Below are positions 35,598 to 43,757 of a stretch of DNA of 64,000 nucleotides, piece by piece. Below the pieces are notes generated by a model that ran no database searches, was not told the origin of the DNA, and worked only from the letters and a program-made list of their open reading frames with translations. Source of the stretch: Methanobacterium bryantii. GTDB taxonomy: Archaea > Methanobacteriota > Methanobacteria > Methanobacteriales > Methanobacteriaceae. Positions within the stretch are counted from its first letter, which is position 1. Each line of letters begins with the position of its first letter. The position numbers and the translations under genes were made by a program. The DNA is taken from positions 1-64,000 of the forward strand of contig NZ_LMVM01000012.1 of assembly GCF_002287175.1 (NCBI RefSeq), read 5' to 3'.

Positions 35598-37208
35598 TCA
35601 TAGGTTGTAATTACTTAAAGGGTTCACTATATTATCTTTCACAATCACGTTGATCCATGCGATATTCGATGTTCTTCCATTGAATGATAATTGATAGCTA
35701 AAAGTGTTGTTACCAACAAAATCCTTAAACGGAACATACTGAACCCAGGGAAAAGTCATGTTTCCAGGATTTAACACAGTAACATTCCCATTTAACGGTT
35801 TATCAACAATAAACACTTTATACCCTGCACTAACATTCGTACAATTAATATTCACAGTAACAGGCATATTCTTAACAGTCTCAACCGTCAAATTTTGCGC
35901 AGTAATATTTAAAGTACCATTCTCTTTAACAACTACTGTTACCCATCCAACATTTGAATAGTTTCCTTTAGAATCTTTTACCCTGTAACTAAAAGTGTCA
36001 TTACCAAAGAAATCCTTATTAGAAGTATAACTAAAGCTCCCATTAGTTGAAATATTTACACTACCATTTCCAGGCTTAAAAACAATACTTGAAGTCAAAT
36101 TATCACCATCAACATCAGTAGCATTAAACACTCCCTGCACTTCCCTTCCAGATTCCGTATTTACTGTACTATTCCCTGCAACAGGCACATGATTTATTTC
36201 ACTGTTGTGAAAAGAGTTTAAATCTGCTAAATCTGCCTCAGCAGAGGATTTCATTTCCTCAGCATATTTATTCAATATATGGTAGGCTACTAAAATCGCA
36301 GTTATTGCTATAGTTAGTACAATAACCACAATAACAATAGTAACTGCAGGAACTGCATTATAAATTAGAGTTAGAAAAACCAGACTCCACAAAACTATAT
36401 CAATTATACCTAATAAAGCAGCGATTCCCCCTAGAGATTCCCCCGCTATCATAAGCCTATTTGCGGTATTTGCTGTTTTTTTAGCTGCATCCAGTTTTTG
36501 ATCTATATTTTCTTTTTGAATTGAATATATTTGAGTTACAGCTTGCGAACCATTGAAACCAGGGTAATTAGGAGTTATTTTTAATGTAACTAGCGAAGGA
36601 AGCTGTTCTACAGGTATTTGATCAATTTTGCCGTTACTTCCATTAAATAATGCAAATTCATTTTCTTTATCAATTTTATCAAAAATCAAATACCTGTAAT
36701 ACCCTTTTTCAGTCTTGAGCTGTACTATATCCCCACTTTCAAGTTCAGATGGGGAAGTTTTAGAAATGTTGAAAAATATTTTAAAATGATCCCCTAGCTG
36801 TTTTGCTATTGATTCTGCATCTTTAAGGCTGTTATTATACTGAACCTGTTGATCCAGCTTTTCAGAATTCTCTTTAATTATTTGCGCTTTACTTTCAATA
36901 TTTTTTGCATTTGTTTTCAATTGCTTAGACTCTGAATTTATAATAGAAATATGGGAGCTTAACTCTTTCAATTTCCAAAATTTCCACCAATTACCTTTTA
37001 TATAATTTATAGAGTCACTTATATTCGCAATATTATTCATCATCTTGTCTACATATTCGTTTATTTCATTTGCATTACAATCCATTGTTGAAAGCGTTTC
37101 ATCAACATTATTTCCATTATTAACTACTCCACCTATTTTTGCTGCACTTACTGGGACTATACTAATTACCAGAAACAGAATAACAAAAATAAAAACATTT
37201 TTCAACAT
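35598..37208 (-). CDS. Secreted/membrane protein with coiled coil, paired membrane helices and cadherin-like repeats
   Basis: A 536-residue protein of unusual architecture. Signal peptide 1-22; a helical, probably coiled-coil region (about 45-125); a small beta-domain (about 130-205) with SGDIVQLKTEKGYYRYLIFDKI, resembling the C39-like domain seen in methanogen surface proteins but without an obvious catalytic Cys; two membrane segments (about 256-306); a short helical region; then two cadherin-like/VCBS-type Ig repeats (about 345-430 and 435-525), each with a NDTFSYRVKD- or NNTFSYQLSF-type strand. The start has GGTGTGATTTAA upstream. The repeats after the membrane pair are probably outside the cell. 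The end is marked by a clear hairpin terminator. Function unknown; a surface signalling or adhesion role is inferred from the domains only. Confidence 0.75.
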   Translation of the reverse strand: MLKNVFIFVILFLVISIVPVSAAKIGGVVNNGNNVDETLSTMDCNANEINEYVDKMMNNIANISDSINYIKGNWWKFWKLKELSSHISIINSESKQLKTNAKNIESKAQIIKENSEKLDQQVQYNNSLKDAESIAKQLGDHFKIFFNISKTSPSELESGDIVQLKTEKGYYRYLIFDKIDKENEFALFNGSNGKIDQIPVEQLPSLVTLKITPNYPGFNGSQAVTQIYSIQKENIDQKLDAAKKTANTANRLMIAGESLGGIAALLGIIDIVLWSLVFLTLIYNAVPAVTIVIVVIVLTIAITAILVAYHILNKYAEEMKSSAEADLADLNSFHNSEINHVPVAGNSTVNTESGREVQGVFNATDVDGDNLTSSIVFKPGNGSVNISTNGSFSYTSNKDFFGNDTFSYRVKDSKGNYSNVGWVTVVVKENGTLNITAQNLTVETVKNMPVTVNINCTNVSAGYKVFIVDKPLNGNVTVLNPGNMTFPWVQYVPFKDFVGNNTFSYQLSFNGRTSNIAWINVIVKDNIVNPLSNYNL

Positions 37209-37639
37209 TTAAATCACACCCTAATTACTACTAACAATTATATTTAAAAGTTAAAAGTTTAAATATATAAACGTTTAGGTATAATAGTACCAATGCACCC
37301 TAAAATAAGAGCAGTAAATAGAAAATCTACAAACAAAAATATAGTTAATATTGAGTTTAAGCATAAATTACAATTTTTAAAGGAGTTTTCATAAATATTA
37401 TAAAAATATAATTAAAGTCCTAATTAAATAAATTAAACTAATAAATTCTTGAAAACATGATTTGCAATTTTTTTATTGTTTATAGCAATAATTTCCATTT
37501 TTTCAACTCAAACATAAAACATTTTTATAGTAGAAAGAGAATAAATTTAATGTTTACTTCTTTTTTGGAATTCCAAAATCGAAGTTGAAGTTGACAAATT
37601 AATAATTTTAGAACCCCAAGACTTTTGGAGAGATTATAA
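37209..37639. other. Divergent intergenic region upstream of lysA
   Basis: About 430 bp separating two diverging genes. AT-rich, with TATA-like stretches but nothing I can assign with confidence beyond the lysA ribosome site TTGGAGAGATTATAA. Confidence 0.3.
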
Positions 37640-38926
37640 ATGCAATTTGATCTTAAAACAAATGAAAAAGGAAATTTAAGCATCGGTGGAGCAGATGCTG
37701 TAGAACTCACAGAAAAATATGACACCCCTCTTTACGTCATAGACGAGATGAAAATAAGGGATAATTACAACAGGCTGTACAACGCATTTTCCAGCCAGTA
37801 CGAAGACTTTAAAATATTTTACGCCTGTAAAGCTAACACAAACCTTGCAGTAATGAGAATACTGGAACAGGAAGGAAGCTGTATTGACGCAGTGTCCCCT
37901 GGAGAAGTGTATACCTCACTCCTTGCCGGGTTTGAACCTGAAAGGATCTTATACACGGGGAACAACGTCACTGATGAAGAACTTAAATTCGCAGTATCAT
38001 CAGGCGTTACAATCAACCTGGATTCAATTTCAGCCCTTAAAAGGCTGTCAAAATTAACAGATCCTGAAAAAGTCAGAATATCATTCAGGGTAAACCCAAT
38101 GGTAGGTGCTGGACACCACGAACACTGCATAACTGGTGGTGAACTATCTAAGTTCGGTGTTATGGAAAAAGAAGCAGCAGATGTTTACAGCTTAGCACAG
38201 GACCTTGGATTTACACCTGTCGGAATTCACACTCACATAGGATCTGGAATACTTGACCCAGAACCATTCATGCTTGCAGTTGAAACATTGATGGACATTA
38301 CAGGAAAAGTACACGAAGAAGCAGGAGTTAAATTTGAATTTATAGACTTCGGCGGCGGGCTTGGTATTCCATACGAGCCGCATGAAAATAAACTTGACAT
38401 AGACCACTTTTCAAAAGAAATTGTAGGCCTCTTTAAAAACAAATTAAACGAGTACAACCTTGGAAAACCTACAATGTACCTAGAGCCAGGTAGATATATA
38501 GTCGGGAACGCTTCAACACTCCTTACAAAAGTAAATACCATAAAACAGAGCTACAGGAAATTTGCAGGTGTAGACGCTGGTTTTAACACTCTCTTACGCC
38601 CTTCAATGTACGGGTCATACCACCACATCGTGGTTGCAAACAAGCCAGAAGCAGAAGCTACCCAGAATATAGACATTGCTGGAAATGTGTGTGAATCTGG
38701 AGATCTATTTGCAAGGGACAGGCCATTACCTGAAGTTGAAGAAGGTGACATTCTTGCGATCTTAAATGCAGGAGCATACGGATTTTCAATGTCATCACAG
38801 TACAACTCACGCCCAAAAACTGCGGAAGTGCTTGTAACTGACGGCGAAAGCGAAGTTATAAGAGAGAGGGAAACCTTTGCAGATGTCCTTACAAAACAGA
38901 ATGTGCCTGTAAGGCTTTTAAAATAG
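37640..38926 (+). CDS. lysA: Diaminopimelate decarboxylase
   Basis: Fold-III PLP enzyme of 428 residues that makes L-lysine from meso-diaminopimelate, the last step of the DAP route. The PLP lysine is K64 in FYACKANTN. HTHIGSGI, the glycine-rich phosphate loop DFGGGLGIPY, EPGRYIVG and CESGDLFARDR (active-site Cys from the partner subunit) are all present. Start ATG follows GGAGAG. dapF lies 276 bp downstream on the same strand, so the two final DAP-pathway genes are clustered. Lysine is also a cross-link residue of pseudomurein in this group. Confidence 0.95.
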   Translation: MQFDLKTNEKGNLSIGGADAVELTEKYDTPLYVIDEMKIRDNYNRLYNAFSSQYEDFKIFYACKANTNLAVMRILEQEGSCIDAVSPGEVYTSLLAGFEPERILYTGNNVTDEELKFAVSSGVTINLDSISALKRLSKLTDPEKVRISFRVNPMVGAGHHEHCITGGELSKFGVMEKEAADVYSLAQDLGFTPVGIHTHIGSGILDPEPFMLAVETLMDITGKVHEEAGVKFEFIDFGGGLGIPYEPHENKLDIDHFSKEIVGLFKNKLNEYNLGKPTMYLEPGRYIVGNASTLLTKVNTIKQSYRKFAGVDAGFNTLLRPSMYGSYHHIVVANKPEAEATQNIDIAGNVCESGDLFARDRPLPEVEEGDILAILNAGAYGFSMSSQYNSRPKTAEVLVTDGESEVIRERETFADVLTKQNVPVRLLK

Positions 38927-39100
38927 ATACAGATTACTGTACATTAACTAAAAGAAAAATTATTGTAAAGCTTTTAAATTAGGTACATGAGTTATGGAAG
39001 CGCCCAAGACTTAAATTGATGTATAATTATTGTGAAGCTTTTAAAATAAAGACTATGAAATGCATTACGCGCCATAACTTAAATTAACGCTTCAAAAACC
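38905..39100. repeat. Degenerate tandem duplication between lysA and dapF
   Basis: TTGTRARGCTTTTAAAWTA occurs three times: in the end of lysA (around 38908-38926), at 38964-38982 and at 39027-39046, about 60 bp apart. The intervening sequences are also similar (CTTAAATTRA and GCGCC). This suggests local duplication of the lysA 3' end followed by decay. Confidence 0.45.
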
Positions 39101-39202
39101 TATATTTAGGGTTTAAAATAAATGTTCCTTAAACTTTCAAAAAACAGGTATCCATCCAAAAAAACTAAAAAAAAATCTTATTGATCTAACGAGGCTTAAG
39201 TA

Positions 39203-40072
39203 ATGAGTTTAAAAGAGATTAAATTTTCAAAAATGCATGGACTTGGAAACGATTACATTGTAATCGATGAAACAGAGGAAGAAATTATTCCAGAGGATAA
39301 AAAATCAGAAATTACAGCAGAAATATGCAGACGCGGTTTTTCAATTGGAGCTGACGGAGTTATATTTGTTACTCCATCTGCATCTGAAGATATATGGTTT
39401 AGAATCTTTAATTCAGACGGTTCTGAAGCTGAAATGTGTGGAAATGGAATAAGATGCTTCTCCAAGTTTGTATATGACAAAGGGATTATAAATAAAGAAA
39501 ATATAGATGTTGAAACACTCGGCGGAACTAAAAAAGTAGAGTTAAGCATCAAAGATGGAAAAGTAGCATCTTCAAAGGTTAATATGGGTAACGCAACCTT
39601 TAAAACATCAGAGATTCCAATGACAAGTGATAAAGAAGAGTTTCTTGATGACGAATTAGTTGTAGGTGGAAATCCGCTTAAAATGAGTACCGTAAGTGTT
39701 GGAAACCCCCATGCCGTGATATTTACTGATAATCTTGATGATGTGCCTCTAAATGAAATGGGTCCTGTAATTGAAGCACATGAGGCATTTCCACAGAAAA
39801 TCAACGTGCATTTCGTGAAAATATTAAGTAAAAACGAAATAGACATGATCACATGGGAACGCGGCGCCGGCGTGACATTTGCCTGCGGTACTGGAGCTAC
39901 TTCCTGCGTATTAGCTGGATTTAAGCTTGGAAAACTTGATAATGACGTTCTGGTGCATCTTCCAGGTGGAGATCTTAAAATAAATGTCTACGAGAACAAT
40001 GGGACATTAGGCGCGTTCATGGAAGGGGACGCTGTCTTAGTCTTTGACGGGATCATCAAAACTAAGATTTAG
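39203..40072 (+). CDS. dapF: Diaminopimelate epimerase
   Basis: Cofactor-independent racemase of 289 residues converting LL- to meso-diaminopimelate, the substrate of the adjacent LysA. The catalytic cysteine pair is visible: C79 in EMCGNGIRC and C228 in ACGTGATSC. MHGLGNDYIVID (residues 11-22) and SVGNPHAVIF are also characteristic. Length fits DapF (about 270-290). Start ATG at 39203 follows GAGGCTTAAGTA. A chain of hairpins begins immediately at its 3' end; the first hairpin (CAAAACTAA/TTAGTTTTG) includes the stop codon. Confidence 0.95.
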   Translation: MSLKEIKFSKMHGLGNDYIVIDETEEEIIPEDKKSEITAEICRRGFSIGADGVIFVTPSASEDIWFRIFNSDGSEAEMCGNGIRCFSKFVYDKGIINKENIDVETLGGTKKVELSIKDGKVASSKVNMGNATFKTSEIPMTSDKEEFLDDELVVGGNPLKMSTVSVGNPHAVIFTDNLDDVPLNEMGPVIEAHEAFPQKINVHFVKILSKNEIDMITWERGAGVTFACGTGATSCVLAGFKLGKLDNDVLVHLPGGDLKINVYENNGTLGAFMEGDAVLVFDGIIKTKI

Positions 40073-40262
40073 TTTTGATGGACTGGCAAAATTGAAAATT
40101 TTGCCAAGATAATAAAAATTAAAAATTAATTTTTATTGCTATCCAAATTCTTCGAATTTAGATAAGATCATCGGAATTAATATTTAATTCCAATGGACTG
40201 TCACAATTGAAAATTTTGCCACGATAATAGAACTTAATCTTTAAGTTCTATTGCATATCAAA
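40053..40262. repeat. Chain of about seven short hairpins after dapF
   Basis: Adjacent inverted repeats: CAAAACTAA/TTAGTTTTG (40057-40077), GGCAAAATT/AATTTTGCC (40085-40105), AATAAAAATTAA/TTAATTTTTATT (40110-40138), TCCAAATTC/GAATTTAGA (imperfect, 40142-40162), GGAATTAA/TTAATTCC (40173-40193), CAAAATTT-type (40205-40221) and AATAGAACTTAA/TTAAGTTCTATT (40225-40252). It lies between convergent genes, so it may act in termination, but the number of stems exceeds what one terminator needs. Confidence 0.72.
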
Positions 40263-40421
40263 ATTATGGAAATCGAGCTTTAATTATACAAAAAGCTCTT
40301 ATCCTTTAATTTTAGAATTTAAATTCCCTGATTTTTAATTTATTTTCTAGTATAAGCTTTTTAATCCAGATACTTAAATCTAGCCTTAATGTTTATTTTA
40401 GTGTAAATGTATTTTAATAGA

Positions 40422-41060
40422 TTATTCACTGGTTAATGCCATATAAACCATTATCCTTCCAAGTTCTGTCATTAGATATAAGTCTTCAGTCTGTTTTCCT
40501 TTTTCTAGAAGGTCTGTACTGTAATAAGCATGCGCCTTCTCCTCGCCAGCTTCAAATTCTTTTGTTTCAAAGTACTTTAAAATTCCTACATCAGATAATT
40601 TCTTTAAGTACTCTTTTGCACTGTCTTTTGTAATCCCAAATTCTTTATTAACAGACTTAGAATCAATAAATCCATGACAGTCGGCTAATTTTAATATTTC
40701 ACTCTCCTTCTCGCCAAGCGCGCCTGCAGGGATGATAGGAAGCTGCTGAAGTTCCCCATGGCTTAGTACATATGTTGGATTTAAAGAACGCATTTGGGCA
40801 AGCCATAAAAGATACACACCAGTTCTATCTGGCCTAACTATAATTGAAAAATCATCCTCATCATTTAAAATTGCATTAGCTTTATGGATAATATCTTCAA
40901 ATCGATTTTTTATCTTCATATAATCCGTTTTAACCTCAAAATCCCGGAATTTCGCTTTTTTGGATGATATAATTATCATCCTATCAGGTTTAACTTCAGA
41001 CACCGCATCTTGAATATTATTTTTACTTTTAAGATTTGTTATCAATATTTTTTCACTCAT
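40422..41060 (-). CDS. Predicted Rossmann-fold (CARF-like) plus winged-helix regulator
   Basis: 212 residues. The first ~110 form an alpha/beta Rossmann-like region (KILITNLKSKN at the first strand, PDRMIIISSKK at the second, FSIIVRPDRTG further on). The last ~90 form a winged helix, visible in KEFGITKDSAKEYLKKLSDVGIL. The layout resembles CARF-wHTH regulators such as Csa3, but no CRISPR array or cas gene is present in the window, so a nucleotide-sensing transcription factor unrelated to CRISPR is equally possible. The start follows TGGTGATATC. It stands alone, with the DUF488 gene upstream on the same strand 62 bp away. Confidence 0.6.
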   Translation of the reverse strand: MSEKILITNLKSKNNIQDAVSEVKPDRMIIISSKKAKFRDFEVKTDYMKIKNRFEDIIHKANAILNDEDDFSIIVRPDRTGVYLLWLAQMRSLNPTYVLSHGELQQLPIIPAGALGEKESEILKLADCHGFIDSKSVNKEFGITKDSAKEYLKKLSDVGILKYFETKEFEAGEEKAHAYYSTDLLEKGKQTEDLYLMTELGRIMVYMALTSE

Positions 41061-41122
41061 GATATCACCAACAAGCTATAGGTAAAGAAACAGAAAAATT
41101 TTGATTTTTTATATTAAAATAA

Positions 41123-41461
41123 CTATAATTTTCTGAGTGTATGTTCAAGCACAACTGCATTATTGTGTTCTTTATCTTTTGCAGAGTAAATTAAAGTTAC
41201 TTTACCTTTATCTCTTTCTATTCCCTTTATTCCATTAATTAGCTCACCTTTGTCTTTTAACTCATCTTTGTATTTGTTTTCAAACTCTTTCCATTTTTTA
41301 GGGTCGTGCGCAAACCATTTTCTTAGATCATTGCTTGGTGCAATCTCTTTCATCCAGGTATCTAGATTTGCCTTTTCCTTGGATACTCTCCTAGGCCAGA
41401 TCCTATCAACGAGAATTCTAAATTCATCATCTTCTTCACTGGATGACTCATAAGCCTGCAA
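41123..41461 (-). CDS. DUF488 family protein with altered N-terminus
   Basis: 112-residue cytosolic protein. The family core is clear: FRILVDRIWPRRVSKEKA, DTWMKEIAPSNDLRKWFAHDPKKW and the terminal HNNAVVLEHTLRKL. The usual start of the family (a short strand such as I-K-x-K-R-V/A-Y) is missing: homology begins at QAYESSSEEDDEF, and the only available initiator is a TTG at 41461 that lies inside a hairpin of the upstream repeat chain. Either the gene starts at this poor codon or the hairpin insertion has damaged the first few codons. DUF488 function is unknown. Confidence 0.75.
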   Translation of the reverse strand: MQAYESSSEEDDEFRILVDRIWPRRVSKEKANLDTWMKEIAPSNDLRKWFAHDPKKWKEFENKYKDELKDKGELINGIKGIERDKGKVTLIYSAKDKEHNNAVVLEHTLRKL

Positions 41462-41760
41462 AAATCGTAGATTTTTGCGGCCACAAAACCAAGAGTTAAA
41501 GAAACTTCGTTTCTTTACACCAAAAATCTGTGATTTTTGAAGTTTTGTAGGCCCTTTTTATCTTTATCATTTTATCACTTTTAATACTATGGTTAAAATT
41601 AATAATAAGTTTTTTTAACTGTCAAAACTTTATAGTTTTGACCCCCCGAAAAATTGAAAATTTTCGAATATTGTCCAATCTGAGATTTGACACAGCAAAC
41701 ACGGAGTGTTTACATGCTTTGTTTTTCGACTGCTGTTAAAATTTCTAATTTTAACACTTG
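41458..41760. repeat. Chain of short hairpins upstream of the DUF488 gene
   Basis: Includes GCAAAAATC/GATTTTTGC (41458-41479, overlapping the DUF488 start), AAAGAAAC-TTC-GTTTCTTT (41498-41516), CAAAAATC/GATTTTTG (41522-41540), GTCAAAACT/AGTTTTGAC (41622-41641), CGAAAAATT/AATTTTCG (41647-41667) and GTTAAAATT/AATTTTAAC (41734-41757). A segment GACACAGCAAACAC-N3-GTGTTT-CATGCTTTGTTTT (about 41687-41725) matches 25131-25170 almost base for base. Confidence 0.75.
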
Positions 41761-41950
41761 CCATTGATTTTTCCATTTAAAAGAATTCTAGAAATATACA
41801 AAACAAAATACAACTTAAAAACTACATTTAATGACATATAATTAAAAAAATGGTAAATTAGCCTTTACCTTAATTAAGGCAAGTAAAGACAAAAAATTCA
41901 ATTTTAAAAATACTGAATCAAAAATAAAAAGTAATATATGTTAAATTATC

Positions 41951-43006
41951 CTATTTTTGAATACATTCCCTTCTCAACTTCAAAAGATCTTTTTTTCTTT
42001 TTTTGAGGTCAGATACTTCCTTAACAATTTCCGGGAATTTCTCCAGGATACAGTCCACCACTTCTTTTTTATGTATCCACGTACAGTCTTCACAGCTCCA
42101 AACACCTTTATCTTTTATCCATTTACCTCCAGTAGAACTATCTCCACATGGATAAAACGGACAGTAACAGAAGGTACAGCTCTGTCCCTCCTCATGACAG
42201 GGATAATATTCACATTCTAAATTTGGACCTTCAACTATTTCGCCCTCTAAAAAGCGTTCATAAAACTCCTTTGAAAGTGGATGTATATCTGATCGGATCA
42301 TATAGCCCCGTGGAGTAATCATATATCCATCCTGAACATAAGTCATGGAATTTCCGATAATTACAGTTGTGGACATGTTTATTTCATGATCCTTAAGTTC
42401 TCCAAGTGTTGTTACTGTAGTATCTACTCTATTATCTCCACTTTTTACTATCCCAACAGGAGTGGATGGTTTTTTATTTTCAAGTAAGACCCTGTAAGCT
42501 TCATTAAATGGTTCTTTCCTTGTCTTGCTCATTGGATTGTATATGGCAATTACAAAGTCCCCTTTTGATGCAAACTCTACCTTCCTTTTTATTTCAGATA
42601 AAGGAGTTAAAATATCACTTAAACTTATAACTGCAAAATCATGGAGAGGTGCCCCAAGTTTGGACGCTGCAAAGGTTGCTGCAGTTACGCCAGGTATAAC
42701 TTCCACTTCAATATCACTGTACTTGCCAATTAATTGAAAAACAACATTCCCCATTCCAAATACGCCAGGATCTCCAGAACTTATAATTGCAACATTTTTA
42801 CCTTCCTTTGACTTTTGTATAGCTATTTCAGCCCGCTCTATTTCATCTCCCATTCCCTTTTTAATTATTTCTTTTCCATCAAGCAGGTCTTCTATGGGTT
42901 TTATGTAAGCTTTGTAAGCAATTATAACTTCGCAGTTCTTAATTGCATTTAAAGCCCTTATACTCATGTCTTCTCGGGAAGGCCCTATGCCTATAACGCT
43001 GATCAT
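41951..43006 (-). CDS. cobJ: Precorrin-3B / cobalt-factor III C17-methyltransferase with C-terminal Cys-rich domain
   Basis: SAM-dependent ring-contracting methyltransferase of corrin synthesis. The tetrapyrrole methylase domain (about 1-245) shows VIGIGPSRED (2-11), SSGDPGVFGMG (76-86), VIPGVTAATFAASKLGAPL and YNPMSKTR. After it comes a ~100-residue extension with eight cysteines (C265, C270, C277, C280, C282, C287, C305, C308) of the small Cys-rich type found in methanogens, likely a metal or Fe-S site. The tail ends in a basic coiled segment. Start ATG follows GGTGATTCA. As the organism is an anaerobe and cbiG and cbiB are in this window, the CbiH-type reaction is expected. Confidence 0.9.
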   Translation of the reverse strand: MISVIGIGPSREDMSIRALNAIKNCEVIIAYKAYIKPIEDLLDGKEIIKKGMGDEIERAEIAIQKSKEGKNVAIISSGDPGVFGMGNVVFQLIGKYSDIEVEVIPGVTAATFAASKLGAPLHDFAVISLSDILTPLSEIKRKVEFASKGDFVIAIYNPMSKTRKEPFNEAYRVLLENKKPSTPVGIVKSGDNRVDTTVTTLGELKDHEINMSTTVIIGNSMTYVQDGYMITPRGYMIRSDIHPLSKEFYERFLEGEIVEGPNLECEYYPCHEEGQSCTFCYCPFYPCGDSSTGGKWIKDKGVWSCEDCTWIHKKEVVDCILEKFPEIVKEVSDLKKRKKDLLKLRRECIQK

Positions 43007-43091
43007 TGAATCACCATGTTTACTACAATTAATTATTTTTTATAAAAAAATATAGTTAGTTTAAGTTAAAACTTAAACTAATTCTTCTATT

Positions 43092-43610
43092 TTAAGATTT
43101 TATTTGCTTAAGTGATGTTATCTTGAGAGTGTTAACATCCACTGCTATACCTTTTGTTTTCTGTTCTCCAGTTGCCGTTGCAGTCAAGTTATAGGTTGCA
43201 CTTGGACTTATTACTATTTGTCCGCTTGTAAAAGCAGTATTTGAACTGTTTGCAGTTGTTTCATTTTCCTTATATCCAGTTGCCGTAATAGTCACATTTA
43301 CATTACCGCCGCTTGAGCTAATTATTACAGCAGAGATCGTATCGATATTAATTCCATCAAGCTTTGTTTTGCTCTTAAGAGCCTGAGAAACACCATCTAC
43401 ATTTGTAACGTTGTATGTTTTAGTAATGCTGACCTTTGAACCGATGCCAATACTGTCCCAAATAGCAGTTAATTTACTGACCTGCATATCTATAACTTTT
43501 CCAACATCAGGGGGTTGGGAAGTTACTATGGTATATGAGCTTAAAAGTCCTGCTTCAAAAATTATCCCGAAGAGTAAAAGGAAAAATATAAATTTTATAA
43601 TCCTTGGCAA
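43092..43610 (-). CDS. Hypothetical secreted or membrane-tethered protein
   Basis: 172 residues with one N-terminal hydrophobic helix (about 5-28) that is either a signal peptide or an anchor, followed by a beta-rich external domain (KVSITKTYNVTNVDGVSQALKS and VNVTITATGYKENETT). The start is a TTG at 43610 supported by AAGGTGATAAAAT. I recognise no family. It is divergent from the polymerase gene and follows no operon partner closely. Confidence 0.6.
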   Translation of the reverse strand: MPRIIKFIFFLLLFGIIFEAGLLSSYTIVTSQPPDVGKVIDMQVSKLTAIWDSIGIGSKVSITKTYNVTNVDGVSQALKSKTKLDGINIDTISAVIISSSGGNVNVTITATGYKENETTANSSNTAFTSGQIVISPSATYNLTATATGEQKTKGIAVDVNTLKITSLKQIKS

Positions 43611-43757
43611 ATTTTATCACCTTAAATAATTTATTTTAGTATACTTTCTTAACATGAATTTTTAAAATTGATTAACTTAGTTTTGTGAGTTAAATTAGAT
43701 TAATATTATAATATGATGTTATAAATATACATACAAAAAGCTTTGCACGGGGTAGTC

